Positions 48,603 through 59,956 of a stretch of DNA of 64,000 bases are shown here, piece after piece. Where the stretch lies: positions 124,001 to 188,000 of the forward strand of contig NZ_JAANOQ010000001.1 in assembly GCF_011305415.1 (NCBI RefSeq), read 5' to 3'. Each line of letters opens with the position of its first letter. The stretch's first letter is position 1. The translations under genes were made by a program, and so were the position numbers. The notes below the pieces were generated by a model. That model searched no databases and was not told the origin of the DNA. It saw only the letters and a list, made by a program, of their open reading frames with translations. The DNA comes from Flavobacterium bernardetii (GTDB lineage Bacteria; Bacteroidota; Bacteroidia; Flavobacteriales; Flavobacteriaceae).

Positions 48603-51044
48603 ATGGACATATTAAAGTTCGGGGGGACTTCTGTAGCCAATGCCCAAAACATAAAATTAGTTATTGATATACTCAAAAATAAAAAAAACAAACTTGTAGT
48701 TGTGGTTTCTGCATTTAGTGGAGTCACTGATTTGTTAATTCAAGCAGCACAAAAAGCTGCAGCTTTAGATAATGATTATAAAGTTTGTCTTCAACAAGTC
48801 AATCAAAAACATTCTAATGCAATTTCAGAATTAATTAACAAAAATCATCAAGAGACTGTTTTTGATCTAATAAATATCCAAACAAGTCAATTAAGAACAT
48901 TATTAGATGGATGTTATCTTGTCGGAGAATTGTCTCTAAGAACATCGGACGCAATTGTTTGTTATGGGGAATTACTCTCTTCACTTATCGTCGCTGAGGC
49001 TATAAATCAAGAAATTGGAAACACAAGTTTTAAAGATAGTAGGTCATTAATTATTACAGATGATTCTTTTGGGAAAGCATCTGTCGATTTTGAAGCAACC
49101 AACCAACGTATAGCTGCTTTTTTTGATGAAAACAAATCGCAAATAGTAGTTTTTCCAGGTTTCATAGCTTCCGATTCTAAAGGACAAACTACGACTTTAG
49201 GTCGTGGTGGTTCAGATTATACCGCAGCTATAATTGCAAATGGAGCAAATGCCGAAATATTAGAAATTTGGACTGATGTAAGTGGTATTTACACGGCTAA
49301 TCCAAGAGTTGTTAAACAAGCCAAACCGATTGATTATATTTCATATCAAGAAGCTATGGAATTGTCACATTTTGGTGCAAAAGTATTGTATGCGCCTACA
49401 ATTCAGCCAGTGCTAAAATCAAATATTCCTATAATAATTAAAAATTCTTTCGAACCTGAAGCCAAAGGAACTTATATATCTAGGCAAACGATCTCAAATG
49501 GTAATCCTGTAAAAGGTATTACTCATATAGATAAAATTACATTATTAACTCTTGAAGGTTCAGGATTAATTGGTGTTTCAGGCTCTTCGAAGAGATTGTT
49601 TGAAGTTTTATCGAACGAAAATATTAATGTTATTTTTATTACTCAAGCTTCTTCTGAACATTCTATTTGTGTTGGAATTTTAAACGATAATGCAGATGCA
49701 GCTAAAATAGCAATTGACAAGGCTTTTAGTTTAGAAATTTCACAAGGTAGAATAGATCCATGTATTGTTGAAAAAGGACTTTGTATTATAGCAATAGTTG
49801 GTGAAAGAATGAAAAATCATCAAGGATTAAGCGGGAAAATGTTTAGTACTTTAGGTAAAAACAATGTTAATATTCGTGCAATAGCTCAAGGTGCTTCCGA
49901 GAGAAATATCTCAGCTGTGATAAATGAAAAAGATGTTAAAAAAGCATTAAATACACTTCACGAACGCTTTTTTGAAGATAATACTAGACAATTAAACCTA
50001 TTTGTAATGGGTGTCGGAAATGTAGGTGAAAAGTTTATTAATCAAATTAATCAGCAAAAAAAATTCTTAAGAGATAATTTAAAAATCAACATTCGAGTAA
50101 TCGCTATTTCAAATTCAAAAAAAATGCATTTTGATGAAGATGGAATTGATTTAAAAGATTGGAAAACTACATTAAAAAATAGTAGTGATGCCAATACAGA
50201 AAAATTTATTTCCAACACCAAAGCATTCAATTTACGCAATAGTATTTTTGTAGATATCACTGCAAATAAAAGTGTTTCTGAAACTTACAATCAGTTTTTA
50301 ATGCAAAATATCGCTGTTGTTACTTGTAATAAAATAGCTTGCTCTTCTGATTTTGAGAACTATAGTAATTTAAAAAATCTTTCAAGAAAATACAATACAC
50401 CTTTTTTATTTGAAACTAATGTTGGTGCTGGATTGCCAATAATAGATACACTAAAAAACCTAATTGCATCAGGAGATAAAGTACATAAAATACAAGCTGT
50501 TTTGTCTGGAAGTTTGAACTTTATTTTTAATAATTTCAACGAAAATAGTACTTTCCATGATGTGGTAAAAGAAGCAGGAGTTCTAGGATTCACTGAGCCT
50601 GACCCAAAAATTGATTTGAGTGGTGTCGATGTTATGAGAAAAATATTAATCTTAATCCGAGAAAGTGGTTATCAAATGGAGCTAAATGATATAACAAACG
50701 AATCGTTTATGCCAGAATCTTGTTTAGAAACTAATAACAATGACGATTTTTTTGCTTCATTAAAAGCGAAGGCTTCGCATTTTGAAAATATTTACAAAGA
50801 AGCAAACGACAAAGATTGCCGATTAAAATATGTCGCTCAATTTGAAAACGGCAAAGCTAGTGTTGGTTTACAGTTTATACCTAAAGATCATCCTTTTTAT
50901 AATTTAGAAGGTAAGGACAATATTGTTTTGTTTTTTACAAACAGGTATTTAGATCAACCTTTATTAATTAAAGGAGCAGGCGCAGGAGCAGAAGTAACAG
51001 CTTCTGGAATTTTTGCCGATGTAATCCGAATCGGAAATAATTAA
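48603..51044 (+). CDS. thrA: Bifunctional aspartate kinase / homoserine dehydrogenase
   Basis: An 813-residue enzyme for the first and third steps towards threonine. Residues 1-~290 are the kinase (KFGGTSVANAQNI; TLGRGGSDYTAAI; WTDVSGIYTANPR). Residues ~310-455 hold two ACT domains that bind the feedback inhibitor. Residues ~465-813 are homoserine dehydrogenase (LFVMGVGNVGEKFI Rossmann motif; FETNVGAGLPIIDTLKNL; LGFTEPDPKIDLSGVDV). Length and order agree with ThrA/MetL. First structural gene of the attenuated thr operon. Confidence 0.97.
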   Translation: MDILKFGGTSVANAQNIKLVIDILKNKKNKLVVVVSAFSGVTDLLIQAAQKAAALDNDYKVCLQQVNQKHSNAISELINKNHQETVFDLINIQTSQLRTLLDGCYLVGELSLRTSDAIVCYGELLSSLIVAEAINQEIGNTSFKDSRSLIITDDSFGKASVDFEATNQRIAAFFDENKSQIVVFPGFIASDSKGQTTTLGRGGSDYTAAIIANGANAEILEIWTDVSGIYTANPRVVKQAKPIDYISYQEAMELSHFGAKVLYAPTIQPVLKSNIPIIIKNSFEPEAKGTYISRQTISNGNPVKGITHIDKITLLTLEGSGLIGVSGSSKRLFEVLSNENINVIFITQASSEHSICVGILNDNADAAKIAIDKAFSLEISQGRIDPCIVEKGLCIIAIVGERMKNHQGLSGKMFSTLGKNNVNIRAIAQGASERNISAVINEKDVKKALNTLHERFFEDNTRQLNLFVMGVGNVGEKFINQINQQKKFLRDNLKINIRVIAISNSKKMHFDEDGIDLKDWKTTLKNSSDANTEKFISNTKAFNLRNSIFVDITANKSVSETYNQFLMQNIAVVTCNKIACSSDFENYSNLKNLSRKYNTPFLFETNVGAGLPIIDTLKNLIASGDKVHKIQAVLSGSLNFIFNNFNENSTFHDVVKEAGVLGFTEPDPKIDLSGVDVMRKILILIRESGYQMELNDITNESFMPESCLETNNNDDFFASLKAKASHFENIYKEANDKDCRLKYVAQFENGKASVGLQFIPKDHPFYNLEGKDNIVLFFTNRYLDQPLLIKGAGAGAEVTASGIFADVIRIGNN

Positions 51045-51084
51045 TGTTTTAAATGTTTATTAGCATTTTATAAAAAGAAAAAAA

Positions 51085-52008
51085 ATGAAAGAAATAAAAA
51101 TATTTTGTCCAGCATCTATCGCAAATTTATCGTGTGGATTTGATGTTCTTGGCTTGTGCTTGGACAATATAGGAGATGAAATGATTATTCGAACAGTTGC
51201 AGAAAGAGGTATTCGAATAACAAAAATAACGGGTGCTGATTTACCATTAGAAACGGAAAAAAATGTTGCAGGAGTGGCTGCTTTGGCATTGATAAATGAA
51301 ATCAATCCTGGTTGTGGCTTTGAAATTGAAATTCATAAAAATATAAAAGCGGGTAGTGGTATTGGAAGTTCAGCAGCTAGTGCAGTTGGTGCCGTTTTTG
51401 GAATTAATGAATTACTTGGCAAGCCATTCTCAAGAAAAGAACTAGTTTATTTTGCAATGAAAGGGGAAGCATTAGCCAGCGGAAGTGAACATGCAGACAA
51501 TGTAGCGCCTGCATTATTAGGAGGATTTACTTTAGTTCGTGGCTATGAACCATTAGATATTGTTCAAATAGAAAGTCCATCGGAATTATTTGCCATTGCC
51601 TTGCATCCTCAGATTGAAGTAAAAACTGTCGATGCTAGAGCGGTATTACATCCAATGATTTCTTTAAAAAGTGCCATAACACAATGGGGAAATGTTGGTG
51701 GATTAATAGCTGGATTGTGTACTAATGATTATGAATTAATTGGACGTTCTTTACAAGACGTTATTGTAGAACCTTTACGAAAAGTTTTAATTCCAGGGTT
51801 TGACGATGTAAAACTAGCAGCATTAAAAGCTGGTGCATTGGGATCAGGAATATCTGGATCTGGGCCTTCTATTTTTGCATTATGCAAAGGGGAAGAAAAT
51901 GCCAAAAATGTTTCTATTGCAATGAGCGAAAACTATAAAAATACAGGTATTTCTTTTGATATTCATGTTTCTCGAGTTAATCCAATTGGGGTAAAAATAA
52001 TTAATTAA
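51085..52008 (+). CDS. thrB: Homoserine kinase
   Basis: A 307-residue GHMP kinase that phosphorylates homoserine. The opening FCPASIANLSCGFDVLGLCL and the phosphate-binding GSGIGSSAASAVGAVFG (about 92-108), with a last motif LGSGISGSGPSIFALC, are all typical. 40 bp after thrA. Confidence 0.97.
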   Translation: MKEIKIFCPASIANLSCGFDVLGLCLDNIGDEMIIRTVAERGIRITKITGADLPLETEKNVAGVAALALINEINPGCGFEIEIHKNIKAGSGIGSSAASAVGAVFGINELLGKPFSRKELVYFAMKGEALASGSEHADNVAPALLGGFTLVRGYEPLDIVQIESPSELFAIALHPQIEVKTVDARAVLHPMISLKSAITQWGNVGGLIAGLCTNDYELIGRSLQDVIVEPLRKVLIPGFDDVKLAALKAGALGSGISGSGPSIFALCKGEENAKNVSIAMSENYKNTGISFDIHVSRVNPIGVKIIN

Positions 52009-52025
52009 TTTTTTCAAAACTAAGA

Positions 52026-53315
52026 ATGAAATATTATAGTCTAAATAATAAACTGCAAAAAATATCTTTTCAAGAAGCTGTTATACATGGATTAGCATCC
52101 GATAAAGGTTTGTATTTTCCTGAAGAGATAACGCCATTAGCAGCCTCTTTTTTTGACGAAATAGAAAACTTAAGTAATGAAGAAATCGCTTACCAAGTCA
52201 TTCAACAATTTGTAGGAAATGAAATTCCAGAACTCGAATTGAAAGCTATCATCAAAGAAACCTTGTGTTTTGATTTCCCAGTTGTATCAGTCGAAGAAAA
52301 TATTTATTCACTAGAGTTATATCACGGGCCTACAATGGCTTTTAAAGATGTTGGAGCCAGATTTATGTCACGTTGTCTTGGTTATTTTAATAAAAACAAT
52401 AACAAACAAGTCACTGTTTTAGTAGCAACTTCAGGAGATACAGGTGGTGCTGTTGCTAGTGGCTTTTTAGGAGTAAAAAATCTAGAAGTTATTATTTTGT
52501 ATCCAAGTGGAAAAGTGAGTGATATTCAAGAACGACAACTCACAACATTGGGACAAAATATTACTGCTTTAGAAATAGACGGTGTTTTTGATGATTGTCA
52601 GGATATGGTTAAAAAAGCATTTCTAGATAAAAGCTTAAGTCATAAAAATTTAACCTCTGCCAATTCTATAAATATTGCACGTTGGTTGCCACAAATGTTT
52701 TATTTTTTCTTTGCTTACAAACAATTAAAATCAAAAAATAAATCGTTAGTATTCTCTTGTCCAAGTGGAAACTTTGGTAATATTTGTGCTGGAATTATGG
52801 CTAAAAAACTAGGTTTACCTGTTGAGCATTTTGTAGCTTCTACAAATGCAAATGATACAGTTCCTAGGTTTTTGGAAAATGGGCAATACGATCCAAAACC
52901 ATCAGTATCTACCATTTCAAACGCTATGGATGTTGGAAATCCTAGTAATTTTGTACGAATACAAGAATTGTATAATAATGACTTAGAAATGATTAAAAAG
53001 GATTTCTCTTCGTATTCATTTACTGATATCGAAACTAAATCCGCTTTAAAAGAAATATTCAAAACAAACGGATATATTACAGAACCTCATGGAGCAATTG
53101 GTTATCTTGGTCTTAAAAAAGAAATGAATAGTCACACTAATTCAATTGGAGTTTTTCTTGAAACAGCCCATCCAATTAAGTTTTTAGATATTGTTGAAAA
53201 TTCTATCAATTTAAAACTCGAAATGCCTAATCAAATAATGAGTGTTATGAATAAAGAAAAAGCGAGTATTAAGCTGAAAACATATGATGAATTTAGAAAT
53301 TTTATTACGAACTAA
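52026..53315 (+). CDS. thrC: Threonine synthase
   Basis: A 429-residue PLP enzyme that turns phosphohomoserine into threonine. The PLP Lys is Lys107 in GPTMAFKDVGARF; the phosphate-binding loop is TSGDTGGAV; the N-terminal domain MKYYSLNN...FQEAVIHGLASDKGLY is that of the ThrC1-type enzyme. 17 bp after thrB, last gene of the thr operon. Confidence 0.97.
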   Translation: MKYYSLNNKLQKISFQEAVIHGLASDKGLYFPEEITPLAASFFDEIENLSNEEIAYQVIQQFVGNEIPELELKAIIKETLCFDFPVVSVEENIYSLELYHGPTMAFKDVGARFMSRCLGYFNKNNNKQVTVLVATSGDTGGAVASGFLGVKNLEVIILYPSGKVSDIQERQLTTLGQNITALEIDGVFDDCQDMVKKAFLDKSLSHKNLTSANSINIARWLPQMFYFFFAYKQLKSKNKSLVFSCPSGNFGNICAGIMAKKLGLPVEHFVASTNANDTVPRFLENGQYDPKPSVSTISNAMDVGNPSNFVRIQELYNNDLEMIKKDFSSYSFTDIETKSALKEIFKTNGYITEPHGAIGYLGLKKEMNSHTNSIGVFLETAHPIKFLDIVENSINLKLEMPNQIMSVMNKEKASIKLKTYDEFRNFITN

Positions 53316-53401
53316 AATTTTTCTCAAATTGACAGATGCATACTTTGTTACGAAAAATAAAAGCAATACTTTAGCAACTTCAAATTTTATAACTACATAC
53401 A

Positions 53402-54484
53402 ATGAAAAATACAGCATTAACAGCTATTCACGAAAGTTTAGGAGCAAAAATGGTTCCGTTTGCAGGTTACAACATGCCTGTGCAATATGAAGGAGTAAAC
53501 GCAGAACACGAAACGGTGAGAACTGGTGTGGGAGTTTTTGATGTTTCACACATGGGTGAATTTTTCTTAAAAGGAGAAAATGCTTTAGCTTTAATTCAGA
53601 AAGTAACGTCAAACGACGCTTCAAAATTAGTAGATGGAAAGGCACAATATTCATGTTTACCAAATAATGACGGTGGAATTGTTGATGATTTAATCGTATA
53701 CAAAATTGCAGACAATCATTATATGTTAGTCGTAAATGCTTCTAATATTGAAAAAGATTGGAATTGGATTTCTTCGCACAATGATTTAGGAGTTGATATG
53801 CAAAATCTTTCGGATGGCTATTCTTTATTAGCGATTCAAGGTCCAAAAGCGGCTGAAGCTATGCAAAGTTTAACAGCTATTGATTTAGTGAATATGCCTT
53901 ATTATTCTTTCCAAATTGGGGAATTTGCTGGTAAACAAGATGTAATTGTTTCGGCAACTGGTTATACAGGTTCGGGTGGATTTGAAATTTATTTTAAAAA
54001 CGAAGATGCGGTAACGATTTGGGCAAAAGTTTTTGAAGCTGGTGCGCCTTTCGGTATTAAACCAATTGGTTTAGCGGCTCGTGATACGTTACGTTTAGAA
54101 ATGGGATTCTGTTTATACGGAAACGATATTAATGATACAACTTCTCCTTTAGAAGCAGGTTTAGGTTGGATTACGAAATTTGACAAAGAATTTACGAATT
54201 CGGAAAACTTGAAAAAACAAAAAGAAGCAGGTGTTTCTAAGAAATTAGTTGGTTTTGAAATGGTGGACAGAGGAATTCCTCGTCATGATTATGAAATTGC
54301 TGATGCGAATGGAAATATTGTTGGAATTGTAACTTCTGGAACGCAATCACCATCATTAGGAATTGCTATTGGTATGGGATATGTTCCAACAGAATTAGCC
54401 ACTCCAGATTCTGAAATTTATATTAGAATTAGAAATAAAGATATTAAAGCAAAAGTGGTTAAAACACCATTCTTGAAGAAATAA
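53402..54484 (+). CDS. gcvT: Aminomethyltransferase (glycine cleavage T protein)
   Basis: A 360-residue tetrahydrofolate-dependent enzyme that releases ammonia from the methylamine-loaded H protein and forms methylene-THF. Seen: [49 protein letters not shown] and the folate-binding [20 protein letters not shown]. Normal length. It lies behind thrC with an 86-bp gap and ends at a palindromic terminator; threonine can feed glycine, but there is no evidence of shared control. Confidence 0.96.
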   Translation: MKNTALTAIHESLGAKMVPFAGYNMPVQYEGVNAEHETVRTGVGVFDVSHMGEFFLKGENALALIQKVTSNDASKLVDGKAQYSCLPNNDGGIVDDLIVYKIADNHYMLVVNASNIEKDWNWISSHNDLGVDMQNLSDGYSLLAIQGPKAAEAMQSLTAIDLVNMPYYSFQIGEFAGKQDVIVSATGYTGSGGFEIYFKNEDAVTIWAKVFEAGAPFGIKPIGLAARDTLRLEMGFCLYGNDINDTTSPLEAGLGWITKFDKEFTNSENLKKQKEAGVSKKLVGFEMVDRGIPRHDYEIADANGNIVGIVTSGTQSPSLGIAIGMGYVPTELATPDSEIYIRIRNKDIKAKVVKTPFLKK

Positions 54485-54506
54485 GATTTTTAGTTTACAG
54501 ATAAAA

Positions 54507-54534
54507 AAAAACCTGCTAATTAGCAGGTTTTTCT
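54507..54534. terminator. Bidirectional terminator between gcvT and clpC
   Basis: AACCTGCTAATTAGCAGGTT is a perfect palindrome with A-run before and T-run after; serves both convergent genes. It runs into the clpC stop region at 54516. Confidence 0.88.
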
Positions 54535-57065
54535 GTTTTTTCTATTGTGATATTGAGTTCTAAAGCTTCGTCAGCTAAATCCATAAAGATGATATCACCT
54601 TCATGAATTTTTGAAGTAATAATTTCTTCTGCTAAAGCATCTTCCACATATTTTTGAATCGCTCTTTTTAACGGACGTGCTCCAAATTGTTTGTCGAAAC
54701 CTTTTTCAGCAATAAAATCTTTTGCTTTTTCAGAAACGTTTAATGTGTAACCTAAGTCTTTTACTCTTAAGATAAGTTTTTCCATTTCAATATCGATAAT
54801 TTTATCAATATCGTGTTTTTCTAAACTGTTGAATACAATTACATCGTCAATTCTGTTTAAGAATTCTGGAGCAAAGGCTTTTTTCAAAGCATTTTCAATT
54901 ACTGATTTGTTGTGTTCGTCTGCTGATGCCACTTTTGCTGCAGTTCCGAAACCAACACCTTGACCGAAATCTTTCAATTGGCGTGCTCCAATATTAGAAG
55001 TCATGATGATAATTGTATTTCTAAAATCGATTTTTCGACCTAAACTATCTGTTAAAAAACCATCATCTAAAACTTGAAGCATCATATTAAACACATCTGG
55101 ATGCGCTTTTTCAATTTCGTCTAATAAAACAACAGCGTATGGTTTTCTTCTGATTTTTTCTGTTAATTGTCCGCCTTCTTCGTAACCAACATATCCTGGA
55201 GGTGCACCAACTAAACGAGAAATAGCAAATTTCTCCATGTATTCACTCATGTCGATACGTACTAACGCATCTTCAGAATCAAATAATTCTTTCGCTAAAA
55301 CTTTCGCTAATTGCGTTTTTCCAACACCAGTTGAGCCTAAAAAGATAAACGAACCAATTGGCTTGTTTGGATCTTTTAATCCGGCTCTATTTCGTTGTAT
55401 TGATTTGGCAATTTTTTGCACCGCATCATCTTGTCCGATTACTTTTCCTTTAATAAGTTCAGGTAAATGGGCTAATTTATTACTTTCAGTTTGAGCAATT
55501 CTGTTAACAGGAATTCCGGTCATCATAGAAACTACATCGGCAACATTATCTTCTGAAACTTCAACTCGGTTAGATTTTGAATCTTCTTCCCATTTCTCTT
55601 GAGCAATGGCTAAGTCTTTTTCAATTTTCTTTTCGTCGTCACGTAATTTTGCAGCTTCTTCAAATTTTTGTTTTTTAACAACTGAATTTTTCAATTCACG
55701 AACTTCTTCTAATTGTTTTTCTAATTCTAAAATTTGTTTTGGCACTTCAATATTCGTAATGTGAACACGAGAACCAGCCTCGTCTAAAGCATCAATAGCT
55801 TTGTCTGGTAAAAAACGGTCGGTCATATAACGACTTGTCAATTTCACACAAGCTTCAATCGCTTCAGGAGTATAAGTTACGTTATGATGATCTTCGTATT
55901 TACCTTTAATGTTATTTAAAATGATAATCGTTTCATCAACCGTAGTTGGTTCTACAATTACTTTTTGAAAACGACGTTCTAAAGCACCATCTTTTTCTAT
56001 ATACTGTCTGTATTCATCTAAAGTCGTTGCGCCCACACATTGAATTTCTCCACGTGCTAAAGCGGGTTTAAACATGTTACTTGCATCAAGCGAACCGGTT
56101 GCTCCACCTGCACCAACGATAGTGTGAATTTCGTCAATGAAAAGAATAATATCGTCGTTTTTCTCTAGTTCGTTCATTACCGCTTTCATGCGTTCTTCAA
56201 ACTGACCACGATATTTCGTACCAGCTACTAAAGAAGCTAAATCTAAGGTAACAACTCGCTTGTTGAACAAAATACGAGATACTTTTTTCTTTACAATCAT
56301 TAAGGCTAAACCTTCTGCAATGGCAGATTTACCCACACCTGGTTCACCAATTAAAAGCGGATTATTTTTCTTTCTTCTACTTAAAATTTGCGAAACACGT
56401 TCAATTTCTTTTTCACGCCCAACCACTGGATCTAATTTTCCTTCTTCAGCCATTTCGGTTAAATCTCTTCCGAAATTATCTAATACAGGAGTTTTAGATT
56501 TTTTAGTGGTTTTACTTCCGCTATTACTTGGCGGAGTTGCACCGCTGTCTTTAAAATTATCATCGCCAGAATCGTCAAAGTTTTCTGCTCTTGGCGAATT
56601 TTTTAAAATATTGTCATCTTCACTGTTGTTCAGGCTCATATAAATATCTTTTACGTTATCATAATTAATTTTCAACTTGTTTAATAACTTAGTTGTGGGA
56701 TCATTATCATTTTTTAATACACATAATAGTAATAAAGCTGTGCTTATCGATGTTGTATTAAAAACTTTAGCTTCTAAAAAAGTATATTTTAAAGCTCTCT
56801 CTGCCTGTCTAGTTAAGTGTAGGTTTTTTTTGTTGTTATTTGTTACTCCGCTTGGATTCGCTGGACTCAATACTTCAACTTTTTTTCTTAAGATATCAAA
56901 ATTGATATTTAGAAAGTTTAAAATATCAATCGCACTTCCATTCCCATCTCTTAATATACCTAAAAGTAAGTGTTCGGTTCCAATAAAATCGTGGCCTAAA
57001 CGTAAGGCTTCTTCTTTACTAAACTGAATAACATCTTTAACTCTTGGTGAAAAATTATCTTCCAT
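54516..57065 (-). CDS. clpC: ClpC-type AAA+ unfoldase of the Clp protease
   Basis: An 849-residue HSP100 ATPase that unfolds proteins for ClpP. The ClpC N-domain (MEDNFSPRVKDVIQFSKEEA; FIGTEHLLLGIL) is followed by a Ser/Thr/Asn-rich linker of ~40 residues (about 165-205). Walker A1 is GEPGVGKSA, the middle domain holds a UVR-like motif (KLRDDEKKIEKDLA), and Walker A2 is GSTGVGKTQ. The C-terminal D2-small domain (FDKQFGARPLKRAIQKYV) is complete. Start at 57065 (MEDNF), as in homologues; ten residues upstream are leader. Confidence 0.95.
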   Translation of the reverse strand: MEDNFSPRVKDVIQFSKEEALRLGHDFIGTEHLLLGILRDGNGSAIDILNFLNINFDILRKKVEVLSPANPSGVTNNNKKNLHLTRQAERALKYTFLEAKVFNTTSISTALLLLCVLKNDNDPTTKLLNKLKINYDNVKDIYMSLNNSEDDNILKNSPRAENFDDSGDDNFKDSGATPPSNSGSKTTKKSKTPVLDNFGRDLTEMAEEGKLDPVVGREKEIERVSQILSRRKKNNPLLIGEPGVGKSAIAEGLALMIVKKKVSRILFNKRVVTLDLASLVAGTKYRGQFEERMKAVMNELEKNDDIILFIDEIHTIVGAGGATGSLDASNMFKPALARGEIQCVGATTLDEYRQYIEKDGALERRFQKVIVEPTTVDETIIILNNIKGKYEDHHNVTYTPEAIEACVKLTSRYMTDRFLPDKAIDALDEAGSRVHITNIEVPKQILELEKQLEEVRELKNSVVKKQKFEEAAKLRDDEKKIEKDLAIAQEKWEEDSKSNRVEVSEDNVADVVSMMTGIPVNRIAQTESNKLAHLPELIKGKVIGQDDAVQKIAKSIQRNRAGLKDPNKPIGSFIFLGSTGVGKTQLAKVLAKELFDSEDALVRIDMSEYMEKFAISRLVGAPPGYVGYEEGGQLTEKIRRKPYAVVLLDEIEKAHPDVFNMMLQVLDDGFLTDSLGRKIDFRNTIIIMTSNIGARQLKDFGQGVGFGTAAKVASADEHNKSVIENALKKAFAPEFLNRIDDVIVFNSLEKHDIDKIIDIEMEKLILRVKDLGYTLNVSEKAKDFIAEKGFDKQFGARPLKRAIQKYVEDALAEEIITSKIHEGDIIFMDLADEALELNITIEKTEKPAN

Positions 57066-57310
57066 AAATTTTTTAAATCTATTGTAAAAATACAAAATAG
57101 AATAGTACGATTTAAAATTAGTACTATCATATTGCTAATTGACAAAAAAAAATTGAGAAATAAAAACGAAAACTGTTATAATTTGTTAAAAATTTCATCT
57201 GTTATTGTTGATAAGTATTTAGATTTTGTTGGAAAATACCCTTTTAAAAAACGCAAAAAATCGTATATTGGCACGTTTAAAAAAAATGAGTAAAAATTAA
57301 ATAAATACCT

Positions 57311-59899
57311 ATGTCTGACGGAGAAAAGTTAATTCCTATTAATATTGAAGATGAAATGAAGTCAGCCTACATCGATTATTCGATGTCGGTTATTGTATCA
57401 AGAGCATTACCAGATGTGCGCGATGGTTTAAAACCAGTTCACAGAAGGGTGTTATTCGGAATGTATGAGTTAGGAGTTTTTTCTAATAGAGCCCATAAAA
57501 AGTCTGCCAGAATTGTTGGAGAAGTTTTGGGTAAATATCACCCACACGGAGATACATCAGTATATGATGCTATGGTTCGTATGGCGCAAGAATGGAGTTT
57601 ACGTTATTTAATGGTTGACGGTCAAGGTAACTTTGGTTCGGTTGATGGTGATAGTCCTGCAGCAATGCGTTACACCGAGGCTAGAATGAGAAAGATATCT
57701 GAAGAAATGTTAGCTGATATTGACAAAGAAACAGTTGATTTCCAGTTAAACTTCGATGATACTTTAGAAGAGCCTAAAGTTTTACCAACAAAAGTGCCAA
57801 CTTTATTAATTAATGGTGCTTCTGGTATTGCGGTGGGAATGGCAACAAATATGGCGCCTCACAATTTATCTGAAGTAATTGATGGAACGTTAGCGTACAT
57901 TGACAATACAGATATCGAAATTGACGAATTAATTAAATATATAAAAGCACCAGATTTTCCTACGGGAGGAACTATCTACGGATATGAAGGTGTGAAAGAA
58001 GCTTTTAAAACAGGAAGAGGTCGTATTGTAATGCGCGCTAAAACAATGTTTGAAGAAGTGAATGGTAAAGAATCTATTATTGTAACAGAGATTCCGTACC
58101 AAGTTAACAAAGCCGACATGATTAAGAAAACGGCGGATTTAGTTAACGAGAAAAAAATTGAAGGTATTTCTACGATTCGTGATGAATCGGATAGAACAGG
58201 TATGCGTATCGTTTACGAATTAAAACGTGATGCTGTACCAAATGTGGTTTTAAATACACTTTATAAATATACACAATTACAATCTTCTTTCAGTGTAAAC
58301 AATATTGCTTTAGTAAAAGGAAGACCACAAATGTTAAATCTAAAAGATTTAATTCACCATTTCGTGGAACACCGTCATGAAGTTGTGGTTAGAAGAGCAC
58401 AATACGAATTAAGAAAAGCAGAAGAAAGAGCTCATATCTTAGAAGGTTTAATTATCGCATCTGACAATATTGATGAAGTAATTAAAATCATTAGAGGTTC
58501 GAAAGATGGAGAAGAAGCAAGAGGTAGATTAATTGAAAGATTTAAATTATCTGAATTACAAGCTCGTGCTATCGTTGAAATGCGTTTACGTCAATTAACA
58601 GGTCTGGAACAAGATAAGTTAAGAGCTGAGTTTGACGAAATCATGAAGTTAATTACTGGCTTAAAAGAATTATTAGCTAGTAAAGAATTAAGAATGCAAT
58701 TGATTAAAGACGAATTAGCTGAAATCAAAGAAAAATATGGAGATGCGCGTCGTTCAGTAATTGAGTATTCTGGTGGAGATGTAAGTATTGAAGATTTAAT
58801 TGCTGATGAAAATGTAGTAGTTACGATTTCTCATGCAGGTTACATCAAACGTACTTCATTATCAGAATACAAAACTCAAAATAGAGGTGGAGTTGGTCAG
58901 AAATCTGCAGGAACAAGAGATCAAGATTTCTTAGAGCATTTATTTGTAGCAACCAATCACCAATATTTATTATTCTTTACTCAAAAAGGAAAATGTTTCT
59001 GGATGCGTGTGTACGAAATTCCAGAAGGAACAAAAGCAAGTAAAGGTCGTGCCATTCAGAATATTATCAATATTGAACCAGACGATAAAGTTGCCGCATA
59101 CATTTGTACGCAAGACTTAAAAGACCAAGATTACATTAAGAGTCATAATCTAATTATGGTTACGAAACAAGGTCAGGTTAAGAAAACATCTTTAGAGAAA
59201 TATTCAAAACCTCGTATAAACGGAGTTGCAGCTATTACAATTAAAGATGGTGACGAATTATTAGGAGCTAAGTTAACAAATGGTTCTAGCCAAGTGTTAA
59301 TTGCTGGTAAATCTGGTAAAATGGTTCGTTTTGAAGAAGAAAAAACACGTCCAATGGGTCGTACCGCTTCTGGAGTTAGAGGAATTACTTTAAAAGATGA
59401 AGCAGACGAAGTAATTGGTATTGTAACTGTAAATAAAGAAGATGTAAACGATACTCAAATCTTAGTGGTAACTGAAAATGGATACGGTAAACGTACCAAA
59501 TTAGTAGAAGAAGATGGTGAAGATGTATACAGAATTACAAACCGTGGTGGTAAAGGTGTGAAAACATTAAATATCACAGAAAAAACAGGTTCGTTAATTG
59601 CTATTAACAATGTTACGGATGATGATGATTTAATGATTATCAACAAATCTGGATTAACAATTCGTATGATGGTTTCAGATTTAAGAGTTATGGGTCGTGC
59701 CACTCAAGGAGTTCGATTAATCAATATTAAAGGAAACGATTCTATTGCTGCGGTAACTAAAGTATTACGTGAAGACGAAGAAATAGTTGACTTAGATGAA
59801 GATGGCAATCCGATAGTAACATCGGAAAGTGAAACTTCAGAAGACGATGCTACAGAAAACGATGGCACGGATATTGAAAGTGACAACACAGAAGAATAG
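57311..59899 (+). CDS. gyrA: DNA gyrase subunit A
   Basis: An 862-residue topoisomerase II subunit. The catalytic Tyr is Tyr121 in [10 protein letters not shown]. The quinolone-resistance region [14 protein letters not shown] has Thr82 and Asp86 at the positions corresponding to E. coli Ser83 and Asp87. In flavobacteria, Thr at this place is the wild-type state, so no resistance mutation is suggested. Beta-pinwheel C-terminal blades are repeated ([41 protein letters not shown]). A very acidic, Asp/Glu/Ser-rich tail of ~35 residues ends the protein. Confidence 0.97.
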   Translation: MSDGEKLIPINIEDEMKSAYIDYSMSVIVSRALPDVRDGLKPVHRRVLFGMYELGVFSNRAHKKSARIVGEVLGKYHPHGDTSVYDAMVRMAQEWSLRYLMVDGQGNFGSVDGDSPAAMRYTEARMRKISEEMLADIDKETVDFQLNFDDTLEEPKVLPTKVPTLLINGASGIAVGMATNMAPHNLSEVIDGTLAYIDNTDIEIDELIKYIKAPDFPTGGTIYGYEGVKEAFKTGRGRIVMRAKTMFEEVNGKESIIVTEIPYQVNKADMIKKTADLVNEKKIEGISTIRDESDRTGMRIVYELKRDAVPNVVLNTLYKYTQLQSSFSVNNIALVKGRPQMLNLKDLIHHFVEHRHEVVVRRAQYELRKAEERAHILEGLIIASDNIDEVIKIIRGSKDGEEARGRLIERFKLSELQARAIVEMRLRQLTGLEQDKLRAEFDEIMKLITGLKELLASKELRMQLIKDELAEIKEKYGDARRSVIEYSGGDVSIEDLIADENVVVTISHAGYIKRTSLSEYKTQNRGGVGQKSAGTRDQDFLEHLFVATNHQYLLFFTQKGKCFWMRVYEIPEGTKASKGRAIQNIINIEPDDKVAAYICTQDLKDQDYIKSHNLIMVTKQGQVKKTSLEKYSKPRINGVAAITIKDGDELLGAKLTNGSSQVLIAGKSGKMVRFEEEKTRPMGRTASGVRGITLKDEADEVIGIVTVNKEDVNDTQILVVTENGYGKRTKLVEEDGEDVYRITNRGGKGVKTLNITEKTGSLIAINNVTDDDDLMIINKSGLTIRMMVSDLRVMGRATQGVRLINIKGNDSIAAVTKVLREDEEIVDLDEDGNPIVTSESETSEDDATENDGTDIESDNTEE

Positions 59900-59912
59900 G
59901 AATAATTTTAAA

Positions 59913-59938
59913 AGCCCAATTCGTTGGGCTTTTTTTTA
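59913..59938 (+). terminator. Terminator of gyrA
   Basis: AGCCCAA (59913-59919) and TTGGGCT (59924-59930) with a TTCG loop, followed by eight T residues. A textbook intrinsic terminator, 14 bp behind the stop codon. Confidence 0.92.
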
Positions 59939-59956
59939 ACTTAAAAAATAATTAAA

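Noticed and set aside
55237..57027. Plus-strand frames opposite clpC (85, 127 and 116 codons)
   Set aside because: Antisense shadows of a well-conserved gene; composition Phe/Ser/Leu-rich as expected of reversed AT-rich coding DNA.
57382..57570. Quinolone-resistance mutation in gyrA (Thr at E. coli position 83)
   Set aside because: Thr is the normal residue there in flavobacteria, and the Asp at position 87 is kept.
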